Below, in pieces: positions 55,176-64,000 of a stretch of 64,000 nt of DNA. The translations under genes were made by a program, and so were the position numbers. The stretch is from Aricia agestis (taxonomy: Eukaryota; Arthropoda; Insecta; Lepidoptera; Lycaenidae): positions 35,011,001 to 35,075,000 of the forward strand of contig NC_056428.1 of assembly GCF_905147365.1 (NCBI RefSeq), given 5' to 3'. A model generated the notes under the pieces. That model made no database searches, was not told the origin of the DNA, and saw nothing but the letters and a program-made list of their open reading frames with translations. Position 1 is the stretch's first letter. Every line of letters starts with the position of its first letter.

Positions 55176-55482
55176 CTATGGATAAGGAAGTTTGTGGAAA
55201 CAGCTAGTTAGAAATATTTTCGAAAGAAACAACTTAGATTCAAACAAAAATAGTTAGTGGATTAGTAATACTTTGATGTCAACGTAAGTATTTTTCTACA
55301 TTATTGCTTAAAAAAATGCGAGAACTTGAAAGTCAAAAAAAATATACAGGGTGCAATTAAACCTTCCTGCCAAATTTTTTCATTCATTATTATAATAATA
55401 ATATGATATTCTACCTCCTTTAATTTAATTTAATATTATTATGCAAAATGTTTAGAAATTACATCAAAAGTGACACACCGAA

Positions 55483-55488
55483 TTTATT
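55483..55488 (-). terminator. Poly(A) signal of gene 2
   Basis: AATAAA on the minus strand, about 110 nt after the gene 2 stop. A second weaker signal-like stretch (AATTAAA) lies slightly closer to the stop. This gives a short 3' UTR of roughly 130 nt, plausible for an insect gene. Confidence 0.55.
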
Positions 55489-55595
55489 AATCAAAAAGGC
55501 AATAACAAGTTTAATTAAATACCTCAGTCATCGATTTAGAACGATTCACATCACATCCATTGCTCAAAATATTGTAATAATTATTTAAATACAGG

Positions 55596-55717
55596 TTACT
55601 TCTTTGTGTCTGGCACGTCAAACTCGCTGACTTGGGAGTCCACCAATTGCTGGCTCCTGAGCTTGATCATCGCGTGGCTCGGCACGTTTGGGTCCTCCAT
55701 CTCAAACTCTATGAGAC
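55596..55717 (-). CDS. Gene 2, last coding exon with stop, unrecognised protein
   Basis: A minus-strand CTATACAG acceptor precedes base 55717. The leading GT completes a Gly codon from the previous exon, and 39 codons follow before TAA at 55598-55596. The C-terminal peptide runs LIEFEMEDPNVPSHAMIKLR, then SQQLVDSQVSEFDVPDTKK, acidic and hydrophilic. Together the three visible exons encode 130 residues of C-terminus. A poly(A) signal lies about 110 nt downstream. The preceding intron is about 6.2 kb and packed with mobile elements. Family not recognised. Confidence 0.75.
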
Positions 55718-55964
55718 CTGTATAGAGACATATTATCATAATATTATTAATACGTGAGCGAAAAACTTTGTAACCCTTTTTATGTAAAATGGGGAAACGT
55801 AGGTGCATGAAATTTCGCACAGTTATAGTTTATAAAGAGTGCATCGAGCTAATATTATTTTAAAATTATGCTTTTATCATAAATTTTTTTAACAAATAAA
55901 ACATTACACACACTACAACACACACACTAGAAACAAGCCTATACGTATATACATAATACATCTT

Positions 55965-56925
55965 ATATATAAAATTCTCGTGTCACAATGTTAGTCACCG
56001 TACTCCTCCGAAACGGCTTTATTGATTTTAACCAAATTTTATATGCATATTCAGTGGGTCTGAGAATCTGATACTGGGTACTTATTATGTCGGCTGTACA
56101 CTCTCGCCGAGACACAGCGAGGCGGCCCGAGTGCGAGAGTGTAAATGGGTGCGCTCGCCTCGTCTCGCCTGTCTCGGACCCTCTCGGTCCGGTGTCGGTA
56201 TTTTGCGCCCGAGACAAAGGGTCTCGCGACTAAAGCGAGCGCATTACTGTACACTCCCGCGTTTTTCACTACTAGCACAGAATAGATAATAGTACAAGTC
56301 TACTAGTCGCGCCGCTAGACAGTGCAGAACAGAAAAATAACAATAATAAACGTCATTAACAGTCATTATCTGTGAGAAATAAAATTAAATATGATTATAG
56401 ATCTTTGGATTACAATGATATCTTTCGATGCATGTATCGACCACCATGCATCGAAAGATATCATTCATCGACCATCGTAGATACGTTTTATTGTGTAAAT
56501 ATTTGGTAATCACTAATTATTTATAATAGCTCATAGCACAGAGAGCTACGGCAGCTGCAAGAGAAGTGTTTTCGTCCATCTCATAGAGAAAAATAATGGT
56601 CCATCTTCTCTGAGTTCATAACTGCGACTGAACTAAGCGAGAATGTACATGATCGCACTCGGGCAAGGGGCTCTCGCACGAGACTCTCGCCCGAAAGCTC
56701 TCGGCGAGAGTGTACAGCCGACATAATATTGATAAGTGCATATTTTTGTTGAATAAATAATAGTAAATTATTACAACACGAGACTGACGGCGACCATTGT
56801 TTGTGGGACGGTATAGCGATGGACGTTGTCATGGTAACATACTTATTTAGTCACTTCAATAAAATAATATGGGTGAAATACTTGATTTATATTATGGCAA
56901 AGCAACGTTTGCCGGGACAGCTAGT
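55965..56925 (+). repeat. 'TTCTCGTGTCAC' repeat split by an inverted-repeat element
   Basis: The left part (TATATAAAATTCTCGTGTCA to GTGGGTCTGAGAATCTGATA, 55968-56075) and right end (ATAATATGGGTGAAATAC ... CGTTTGCCGGGACAGCTAGT, about 56865-56925) belong to the family at 8041-8235. The gap is filled by the element at 56083-56728 and about 130 bp of other sequence. Confidence 0.55.
56083..56728. mobile_element. Inverted-repeat element, 30-bp ends
   Basis: TATTATGTCGGCTGTACACT, CTCGCCGAGA at the left is repeated inverted at 56699-56728. TA lies at both outer edges of TGTCGG, consistent with a TA target. Sub-terminal CTCGC/GCGAG-type motifs recur in both directions; a palindrome of ATGATATCTTTCGATGCATG lies at 56418-56465. 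No transposase. Confidence 0.75.
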
Positions 56926-57222
56926 ATTAATAATATGTTGAAGTCTGTTGTCAAATTTAAAATAGATTGAGTTTTTTTTATTGAATCTCAAATACTGTTA
57001 GACAATTATTACACGGCCAGTCTGTCATCATTTGACTTTATTAGTCTGTCGCCAGACCTGACTGTCGCAGGAATTACATAATAATATTATGTCTAAAAAA
57101 TAATAAAGTAAATTTTTTGACAATAGAATAATAGTGGGGTAAGAGGGATGCGGGGGGAAGAGAAACTGTAACAAGAAAACTATAACGCCGAGGTCTATGG
57201 TCAGTACGTCGATAAAACAGTA

Positions 57223-57377
57223 AAGCTTAGGCCAAACCAACGCGACCAAGCGACTGCGAAGCGGGAGCGTCAAGTTGTCAAATGTGTGTTTTCTAACTAG
57301 ACTTCTTTTTTAAACCATTTGACAACTTGACGCTCCCGCTTCGCAGTCGCTTGGTCGCGTAGGTTTGGCCTAAGCTT
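57223..57377. mobile_element. TA-flanked MITE
   Basis: AAGCTTAGGCCAAACC, ACGCGACCAAGCGACTGCGA and AGCGGGAGCGTCAAGTTGTC are mirrored on the right; TA at 57221-57222 and 57378-57379. Arms about 60 bp. Confidence 0.8.
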
Positions 57378-57784
57378 TAGGTATAGTTCATAATAATAAT
57401 ATCTAAGAAAGATAGATGAAGCTACGACACGGCAACTACGCGAGTAAAAGAGAGAAAAAAAATCAGTTGTCAAACTAAAAAAACCAACACTATAGCGGCG
57501 TTCCTTGTTTGTGTTATTAAAATATTAAAAACATCAGTTTTGCGGTTGATTGCTATGGAAAGTGTAAAATTTGTTACGTTTAATCTTTATTTTCTATGTA
57601 TTGTAGGTATTGTTTGTAGTGTGTGTTTTTAGTGGTTTTTCGATGTCAATAAAAACATAGCTCTCAAAATGGCAAGCTGGGAAAGAGGAACGGCTATACC
57701 AGGTTAAGAGAAACGTATGTCCCTCTTTCTCGGTTTCAGGGGTTAACAAACATTTTTAGAATCCGCTAAAATACCGGCTGACTT

Positions 57785-58140
57785 TTAATACTGGCCAAGA
57801 TTTGTAGGATGAATCTACCCTATGACTATGAACAACTTTTTCTATGGGACCAACTTTCGTACCCGAAATAAAAAGTCAGCTGTTCCATACAAAAGTATCC
57901 ATTAGCTGTGACCAAAATGTATGAAATAGTAGACTCTTTCTTTCGAGTTCTTTCGAGTACTGGCCACTGGCCAAGATTTGTAGGATGAATCTACCCTATG
58001 ACTATGAACAACTTATTCTATGGGACCAACTTTCGTACCCGATATAAAAAGTCAGCTGTTCCATACAAAAGTATCCATTAGATGTGACCAAAATGTATGA
58101 AATAGTAGACTTTTTCTTTCGAGTACGAAAGTTGGTCCCA
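57785..58140 (+). repeat. Direct duplication of about 175 bp
   Basis: CTGGCCAAGATTTGTAGGAT ... ATGAAATAGTAGACT occurs at 57792-57935 and 57967-58108; a piece of it (CGAAAGTTGGTCCCATACAA) then follows inverted at 58126. Confidence 0.75.
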
Positions 58141-58774
58141 TACAAAAGGTTAAGGTTTATCCTACAGGTTTTTTCCAAGTAATATTATAAAATATGCGAA
58201 AGTCTGTCTTTCTATATGTTTGTCTGTTGCATTTTCACGCCTAAAACCAATCTCAAGAAATTTGGAAGGTAGGTAGCTTGACACCCGGGGCTAGGGGCAT
58301 AGGCTTCATTTTAACCGATCTAACCGGGACACTAAAGGCGGTTCATGTTTTGAAAAATTGTGCAACGCGTGATATAACCAAAACGCGGTCGAAGTCGCGG
58401 GCGGAAAGGTATTTTTTAATACATTCATAATAGTTTAGCACCTCTGACCCTACCTATATGTTCCTGTTACCCCAAATTTCGTTTTTGTAATATTAAATAT
58501 GTATGGGCAATGTAATAATAATATTATATCCATACTTACTAATATTATAAAATATGCGAAAGTGTGCCTGTCTGTCTGTTACCTCTTAACGCCCAAACCG
58601 CTGAACCGTTTTTAATTAAATTTCGTACAGAGATACTTTGAGATAGGATACTTTTTATCCTGGAAAAATGTATAGTAAAAATGTATGTAGCGCTTTAGGC
58701 TCTGGTTAAACATGCATATTATATTATTATTTCATTGCGAAAGGTGTAGCTGGTTATTTATTTAGTACCTATAG

Positions 58775-59414
58775 CATGGGCGTACCCAGGTTCTGGGCCA
58801 GGGAGGGGCAAATTACCCAGGTTCTTGGCCAGGGAGGGGCAAATTACGCAGATTCTCGGCCAGGGGGGGGGGCAAATCAGATTTAGTAATTTTTAGTTGT
58901 ATTTCAAACAAATGCCAAGAATTCGTTATTTTTATAGATGAAAGTACTAGATAATAATAATAATAATAATAATAGCTCCTACACCGGTTTCGGTGACGGT
59001 GGCCGGTTTCATTGAAACCAGGCCAGCTACGCAGGAGTAATTTTATAGTGCCCAAGTGTGTGCGCAGTACACAAGAGCACTCTCTATTCCTTTACTCTCA
59101 TAACCCAGTGGGACGGAAGACCGACACGACCGGCGAGAGATCAGGCGCAGGACCGACTTTTTACATGCCCATCCGACGCATGGATCATCTTACTTGTCAG
59201 ACAATCAGGTGATCAGCCTGCATTGTCCTAACCAAACTTGGAAATAACATGTTTCCAACGCGGGAATCGAACCCACGACCTCCGAATCAAGAGCCGCGCT
59301 CTATACCACTAGACCACGGAGGCGTTATAGATAATATACTTAGTAGGGACGTCAACATGATCCAGGGGGGGCAGCTGCCCCCCCCCCTGCCCCCCCCCCC
59401 TCGGTACGCCCATG
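58775..59414. mobile_element. hAT-like MITE split by a SINE
   Basis: Inverse copy of 3823-4101, ends CATGGGCG / CGCCCATG, flanked by perfect ACCTATAG duplications (58767-58774 and 59415-59422). The SINE at 58956-59327 interrupts it; removing the SINE and one TAGATAAT leaves about 260 bp, colinear with the other copy. It lies in the last intron of gene 2. Confidence 0.88.
58956..59327 (-). mobile_element. tRNA-derived SINE with (ATT)n tail
   Basis: Minus-strand element of about 372 bp. Its head has a tRNA-like A box (GTGGTCTAGTGGTATAGAGC) and B box (GGTTCGATTCC), followed by a body (GTCGGTCCTGCGCCTGATCT ... GTGCTCTTGTGTACTGCGCA ... CTGGCCTGGTTTCAATGAAA) and an ATT-repeat tail. It is flanked by TAGATAAT (58948-58955 and 59328-59335) and interrupts the hAT-like MITE at 58775-59414. 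The body resembles a SINE family widespread in Lepidoptera. Confidence 0.88.
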
Positions 59415-59854
59415 ACCTATAGTATAATATTAGTTTTACGAAATTTCTGAGAAGACATAATATTTAAGCGCAAATGTCTACCAAAAACGGTTGTGAGAAA
59501 ACCTAAGAAAGTAATAGATTTAAATAAAATATAGATTTAGTGGTAATTTAGACTTCACTATAAGTGAGAGTAGTTTACCAACCTATTTCCTACCCAATAG
59601 AAGTGCAATAATTTTAGTAATAAGTATACATTCATAATTGTATCACGCACTGAGTAAAGTCAGTTGTAAGTCTGTGATCAAATGTAAGCAGTATTGGCAA
59701 TTGCTATAATTGCCAATACTGCTTATTGTATACAATACTGCTAATTGCAATGCCAATACAGTATTGAATCTGTCATAGACGATAGCGAGGGGAGCGATTG
59801 AATCCGGCTATGTCTATATTGCTGCACTAAGGGCTCACACACACAACCGCGATG

Positions 59855-60349
59855 CTTTTTTTTTTAAATAAAATAAGGGGGCAAACGAGCAAAAGGGTCA
59901 CCTGATGGGAAGCAACTACCGTCGCCCATGGACACTCGGAACATCAAAAGAGCTGCAGGTGCGTTGCCGGCCTTTTAAGAGGGAATACGCTCTTTTCTTG
60001 AAGGTTTGCAGGTCGTATAGGTCCGGAAATACTGCTGGTGAAAGTTCGTTCCAGAGTTTTACAGTGCGTGTGCAGAAAGTTACGCGAGAAACGCAGGGTG
60101 GAAGAGTGCCACTTATCAAGGTGATGAGGATGGTATATATTTTGGGGAAAAGTTGCAGGTGGTATGATTCCGAACAATTCCTCAGAGCACTCCAAGGGGT
60201 CGAAGCTGTTTGAAACGCTATGGCAGTCAACAATTCGAGCGGCCCTTCGTTGGATACAATTCAGAGGGAGCAGTTGGTATTTTGGCGCTCCTGCCCAGAG
60301 ATGAGAACAACATTGCATATGAGGCCGAACCTGCGCCTTGTAAAATTGT
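59855..60349 (-). mobile_element. 3' end of a CR1-type LINE, frameshifted
   Basis: The minus strand encodes the end of a non-LTR reverse transcriptase protein: LVQFYKAQVRPHMQCCSHLWAG, PKYQLLPLNCIQRRAARIVD, then in another frame RTVKLWNELSPAVFPDLYDL and KKRAYSLLKGRQRT. This C-terminus, followed by GTTTGCCCCCTTATTTTATT and an A-rich end near 59855, is characteristic of a CR1-like family common in Lepidoptera. It is truncated at the 5' side, where a TA-flanked MITE (60351-60834) abuts it. Not functional. Confidence 0.85.
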
Positions 60350-60350
60350 A

Positions 60351-60834
60351 CAAGGTGTATCAAAATTAAGTGATAATAATTTTGGGTGTGTATGAGTCCC
60401 CTGTATGGATTTCATTGTGAAAGTAGAAGCGCTGAAAGAGCAACTATTTTTAAACTTTTGTATGCGAAAACCTACGAATAATAAAAACTAAGGAATCGTA
60501 ACTCCCATACTATTACCGTTGGTTCCTTTTGATCTGTCATGTAACGTGAGCCTAGTACCGCTCAAGGTCACCTAAATATTACAAATGTATTGAAATGTGT
60601 ACCTAAGGTACACTTTTTTGACAAGTATTGTGGAGCATGTTTTTTGACGAAGTTACTTTTCCTTAGTTTTTATTATTCGTAGGCGAAAACTCCTCGCGCT
60701 GGGGCGCTTGCCCATACAAAACAAAAAAAAAGTAGCCTTTCAGCGCTGCTAATTTCACCGCGAATTCTCTACGAGGAACACGTACTACACAGTTCACACC
60801 CTAAAGTATTATCACCTGGTTTTGTTTCACCCTG
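60351..60834. mobile_element. TA-flanked CAGGGTGTAACAAAA-type MITE
   Basis: CAAGGTGTATCAAAATTAAG at the left, TTTTGTTTCACCCTG at the right, TA on both sides (60349-60350, 60835-60836). Inside, GTGAAAGTAGAAGCGCTGAA and the inverse GCGCTGCTAATTTCAC; further in, TACGAATAATAAAAACTAAG with its inverse. It abuts the truncated CR1 LINE. Confidence 0.7.
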
Positions 60835-61559
60835 TAGGCATATGTCGCAGTCATATTCTGCTTGAATCTGCTATTTGATTTAATGACTTGGGAATTCATT
60901 TAATTAACAGTTAAAGACTTCACAAGTTGGCTTTAATCATTTTAAAAGGGAGTTTCCTATTTCCTTTCCGGTTTCCCGGTATCAAGTCTCAAATTATCAC
61001 CATACCAAAATTTTAGAACAATCAGTTCTGCGGTTTAGGCATGAACAGATAACAGACAGACAGGCAGACAGACACACTTTAGCATTCATAATATTAATTT
61101 GGATGATCTCAAATTCTATTCCGATTGCGTCCTCCGTATGAGCCCTAAGCCCAGCCTGACCTATAAGATAATCCGTTTACGATCAAAGAAGCGTTGTGAC
61201 CACTGCAGTATCATCGTAATAAATCCAGTAATTGAAGACCGCAGACCAAACCTACACCGGCTAGACCAAATTCTGTTTCTAGTTGCCCAAGTTATTAATT
61301 ACTTAGTACGAAAGCTGCAGAGTTTCAGAAATTCAATTTGTGTAATAAGGCTGGTTGCTTTGAGTATTTCTAAGAAACTCTTGAATGTGCTTTTACGATT
61401 GATAATTTAATTGAAATCGACATTATCGTAATAATAATAATAATATCTATGGACGCTTTACAATTCACACCACGTCAGTCTGGCCCCGTGCTATTACTCG
61501 TAGTACCTGAAGGACTTGTGTTACGGGTACCAGACAACGGAAATATATTACACATATAC

Positions 61560-61705
61560 TTAAGATTTTTATTATATCGTACATATATTTAATACACATC
61601 CAAGATCCAGAAGAACAAAACTTTTTGTTCCGTCGGCGGGATTCGAACCCGCGACCCTCGACTTGCGCTACCGACGCGCTACCAACTGAGCCACAGAGGT
61701 CGTAA
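61560..61705 (-). mobile_element. tRNA-headed SINE
   Basis: The minus strand reads GACCTCTGTGGCTCAGTTGG (A box), then GGGTTCGAATCCCGCCGACG (B box), AACAAAAAGTTTTG and a TTGGATGTGTATTAAA end. The same 3' portion occurs at 150-260 and inside the repeats at 36.5, 37.1, 37.5 and 50.8 kb. It resembles a tRNA but lacks a foldable anticodon arm in the expected place and has the SINE tail. Confidence 0.7.
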
Positions 61706-61868
61706 TATCGTTATAACATGACGGCTGGCTGACTGGTACATTTGCCTCGATGGAAACTAATTCCTTTTATTTACATCGGTTAAGACTTAAGCGGTTAAAG
61801 CGTAAAAAAAGTCACAGACAGAGTAACATACGTATTCATAATGTTAGTACATAATATTATATTAATAC

Positions 61869-62036
61869 CAGCTTCTGCAACGACGTCTTCCTTGAAATTG
61901 TCCTTCATGTACTTGGAAAGGGTATTATGGTAGAATAGATTGGCGTTCGCTCTAGTCGTATCAGTCATCTCTATCTTAGACGCCGCTTGCACCAGCACAT
62001 TTAGTTTCTGACGAGCAACCGACAGTAATTTGTCCA
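61869..62036 (-). CDS. Gene 2, second-last coding exon, helical segment of unrecognised protein
   Basis: The acceptor is a long pyrimidine tract ending TTTTTTTCAG before base 62036; the donor is GCTG|GTATTA after base 61869, weaker than the other donors here. The exon is 168 nt: two bases completing Leu, 55 codons, one base over. The peptide runs DKLLSVARQKLNVLVQAASK, IEMTDTTRANANLFYHNTLS, KYMKDNFKEDVVAEA. It has the amphipathic spacing of alpha helices and no transmembrane character. The phase matches both neighbours. I do not recognise the family. Codon use and absence of repeats suggest a real conserved gene. Confidence 0.75.
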
Positions 62037-62409
62037 CTGAAAAAAAGAAAATGTTGTGTCCATGATGCGAGTTTAAAACTTTGGACCCAAAAATTCGTTA
62101 AAAAATTCTTGATTTGAAAACAGTTGTGCTAAGTACGTTGTGTCCGTTTATAAAATATGGCGCATACTACGAGACAAGTCACAAAATTACATATACTTTT
62201 TACATTTAAAATTAGCGCTTCTAGAGATCAAACAAAGATTAATCTATATTCTATAAAGTTCAATAATATACGTCTTTAATATTTGAATAAAACAACATAA
62301 AACATTATTTTCATCAAAAGGGCTAACCTTAAATGAATAAATTAGTCCAACCTTTAACTAACTAAAAAGTGTTTCAACTTTCATCTAAGGGAAGGTTTTG
62401 ACAACTTAC

Positions 62410-62514
62410 AATCTGCCTCCACTTCAGGTACTTTTTGCGTGAAACTGTCTGGCAAATCCAGAGCTTGTTTAAAAGAGGGTGGTGGTCCTTGTTTTTTTTG
62501 AACATTTGGAGTAC
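62410..62514 (-). CDS. Gene 2, third-last coding exon, unrecognised protein
   Basis: Minus-strand exon bounded by a TTGTTAG acceptor (before 62514) and a GATT|GTAAGT donor (after 62410). Read with two leading bases it gives 34 codons without a stop, including a proline patch (KKQGPPPSF) and QALDLPDSFTQKVPEVEAD, then leaves one base over. That base joins the next exon to make a Leu codon, confirming the phase. Exons further upstream in the gene are not visible between 62520 and 64000, where I see repeat-derived DNA. Function unknown; the segment looks like a flexible linker before the helical region in the next exon. Confidence 0.65.
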
Positions 62515-62569
62515 CTAACAACACAACAATAATTGTTAATTAATATTCATCTTACATCTGAGTAATATA

Positions 62570-62730
62570 TAAAATTTTCGTGTCACGGTGTGCGTAATTG
62601 GCTAATTAAACTCCTCTGAAACGGCTCGACCGATTTTCGTGAATCTTAGCGAGCATATCGGCTAGGGTTGACCGCTGAGAATCGGACAACATCTACTTTT
62701 TACCCGACTGTCAGGAGGGTTATGATTTTA
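62570..62730 (+). repeat. 'TTCTCGTGTCAC' family repeat
   Basis: ATATATAAAATTTTCGTGTC and CTCCTCTGAAACGGCTCGAC; same family as 8041-8235. It lies just upstream (gene-wise) of the first visible gene 2 exon. Confidence 0.55.
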
Positions 62731-63160
62731 GCGCGTATCTTGTATGTTTGTGAATTGTGATATTTTTTATTACCTCGTATCTTCAGAACCGCTAAGTGGA
62801 TTTTTGAGGTATCGCTAGATTTGTCTTAATATCCCAAGTGTTCTTAAATAGGTGACATTAAAAAAAACAAAATGGCGGATTTTAGACGGCATGATGTGAG
62901 TCATGTGAGATAAAAAAATAAAAATTCTACTAAGCATATCGAGTGTGGTATCAAAATGAAGGATTTTAAACACTGATTCTAAATATGTATATAACTTGCA
63001 GTTTTAATATTAAATAGAACGATAAATAAGTAATAAAAAAAACCTTAGATTGATTGTCGAAATGATTAGATGACTACAAACTAAAAAGTCGCCAATAAAA
63101 TAAATGAATTCAAAAATTAAAAAAAAAACCCGACTGCAAAACAATTTTAACTAATTAAAA

Positions 63161-63525
63161 AAACCCCCGCCAACTTTAAAAAGTAATGAAAAAATATATT
63201 TTACTGACTTTAAGTTTAAATAATTCCTAAGTGTAATGTAATATTTTAGTCCATAATTGTTGTCACGGTGTGTCGGGGGACCGCCAACAGTGTCTTCTGC
63301 ATTTCGTATCGCCATGTCACTGATTGTCTCGATTTGGTTTGCTGAAAACTGACCCTTAAACTATAATGTTATGTGAAATCAAACATCTACATTAGCGGTC
63401 CTCCGACACACCTTGACAACAATTATGGACTAAAATATCACTTTACACTTAGGAATTATTTAAACTTAAAGCCAGTAAAATATATTATTTCATTACTTTT
63501 TAAAGTTGTTTGGCGGGGATTTTTT
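63161..63525. mobile_element. 365-bp palindromic MITE
   Basis: CCCCCGCCAACTTTAAAAAG, TTTAAATAATTCCTAAGTGT, CATAATTGTTGTCACGGTGT and CGGGGGACCGC are mirrored on the right (GGTCCTCCGACACACC, ACAACAATTATGGACT). A half copy is at 13612-13770. Confidence 0.8.
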
Positions 63526-64000
63526 TTTTAATTTATTAATTTTATTTTATTTCATGCTTTTTAAACTTGTCGACGGGTGCAAAGTAAAAAAAGTCATCTG
63601 CAATTTTGAGTTTTTCGTTTTTTTGTAGAAACTAGCTTAAAATATCATGTTCTACAACATAACAAAAACAAAAATTCAAATATCACCTTATTTCTGGTAC
63701 TTTTGTCACGTAAAAGAAGACATCTACTCCTGTTTTGTGAAATTGCACGACGTAGATGCGGATAACTACCGCTGATCGTCTATACGCGGGACGCGCGGGG
63801 TTAATGTTATGCGGCATAAGCGGCTATCTGCCATATAGCTTTTTCTACGTTGCGATTGTGATTTAGATGTCTCAATTTACTTTTGTAAATTAGTATTGTT
63901 TGTTATGTTTATGAGTACCTTTCTATGTTAATTCTTATTGTTATTATATTAATTGACTTCTAATTTCTTTCTGTTATTTTTTACTGTTGTTTCATGTTCA

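Larger units (their letters stand above)
55718..61868 (-). other. Last intron of gene 2
   Basis: 6.15 kb, holding nested mobile elements (56083, 57223, 58775 with SINE, 59855, 60351, 61560). 60840-61550 has nothing recognisable. Splicing across it is inferred only from matching phases. Confidence 0.55.
62515..64000. other. Upstream intron of gene 2, no exon seen
   Basis: Contains the repeat at 62570-62730 and palindrome 63161-63525. 63530-64000 is A+T-rich; I found no convincing splice-bounded frame. Confidence 0.4.

Noticed and set aside
59262..59325. tRNA gene on the minus strand
   Set aside because: A and B boxes are present but the acceptor stem does not pair and a SINE body and (ATT)n tail follow, with target duplications.
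61099..61410. 103-codon plus-strand frame in the last intron of gene 2
   Set aside because: No recognised domain, codon pattern looks random and it ends in A+T-rich sequence; compatible with chance.
61628..61702. tRNA gene on the minus strand
   Set aside because: Good A and B boxes, but it is followed by a SINE tail shared with several other loci and the anticodon arm is not convincing.

Overview
This 64 kb window is A+T-rich insect nuclear DNA, almost certainly from a butterfly or moth (Lepidoptera). The evidence is indirect but consistent: several CR1-type LINE tails of a kind common in Lepidoptera, tRNA-headed SINEs with an (ATT)n tail, many short repeats ending in 'actagctgttgcccgcgac'-like sequence, and dozens of palindromic miniature inverted-repeat elements (MITEs). 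There is no bacterial-style gene organisation. Coding sequence is a few short exons in long, transposon-filled introns. || Two host genes can be assembled from exons whose splice sites and reading phases agree, both on the minus strand. Gene 1 starts at an ATG at 26302 and runs leftward through exons 25616-26302, 19850-20042, 9836-9950 and 5501-5762. Together these give 419 codons with no stop, so the gene continues beyond position 1. It encodes an acidic, Ser/Glu-rich N-terminus followed by a basic Ser-rich part with repeated Arg/Lys-x-Ser motifs. I do not recognise the family. Gene 2 supplies its last three coding exons, 62410-62514, 61869-62036 and 55596-55717. They encode 130 C-terminal residues with a stop at 55596-55598 and a poly(A) signal at 55483-55488. 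I do not recognise this family either. Gene 2 therefore ends about 29 kb upstream of the start of gene 1, in the same orientation. || The space between and inside these genes is occupied by mobile DNA. The largest item is a young Ty3/gypsy-type LTR retrotransposon (42534-46880): 636-bp LTRs differing at about 4 positions, a 4-bp ATAC target duplication, a tRNA-Leu-type primer site and a polypurine tract. Its interior is odd. Protease, reverse transcriptase and most of RNase H are missing, so Gag zinc knuckles are joined in frame to the RNase H tail and a complete-looking integrase. || Other mobile DNA: an RNase H-bearing LINE fragment (11130-12420); CR1-type LINE tails at about 13.8, 14.1, 29.1, 32.4, 33.4, 54.9 and 60 kb; SINEs at 26.8, 59.0 and 61.6 kb; hAT-like MITEs with exact 8-bp duplications (3823-4101 and 58775-59414, the latter split by a SINE); TTA-, TA- and TTAA-flanked MITEs; two inverted copies of a composite repeat carrying a pentanucleotide array (28861-30670 and 48140-49735); and a 0.93-kb inverted-repeat element filled with a SINE-derived tandem array (52585-53517). 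|| The most notable observations are the RT-less Gag-integrase retroelement, a MITE ending at intron position +5/+6 of a gene 1 splice donor, the SINE-derived array inside terminal inverted repeats, a pair of 47-bp hairpin insertions with target duplications, and a 73-bp MITE whose empty target site is preserved in the opposite arm of its host element. No system of a wholly new functional class is demonstrable from sequence alone.
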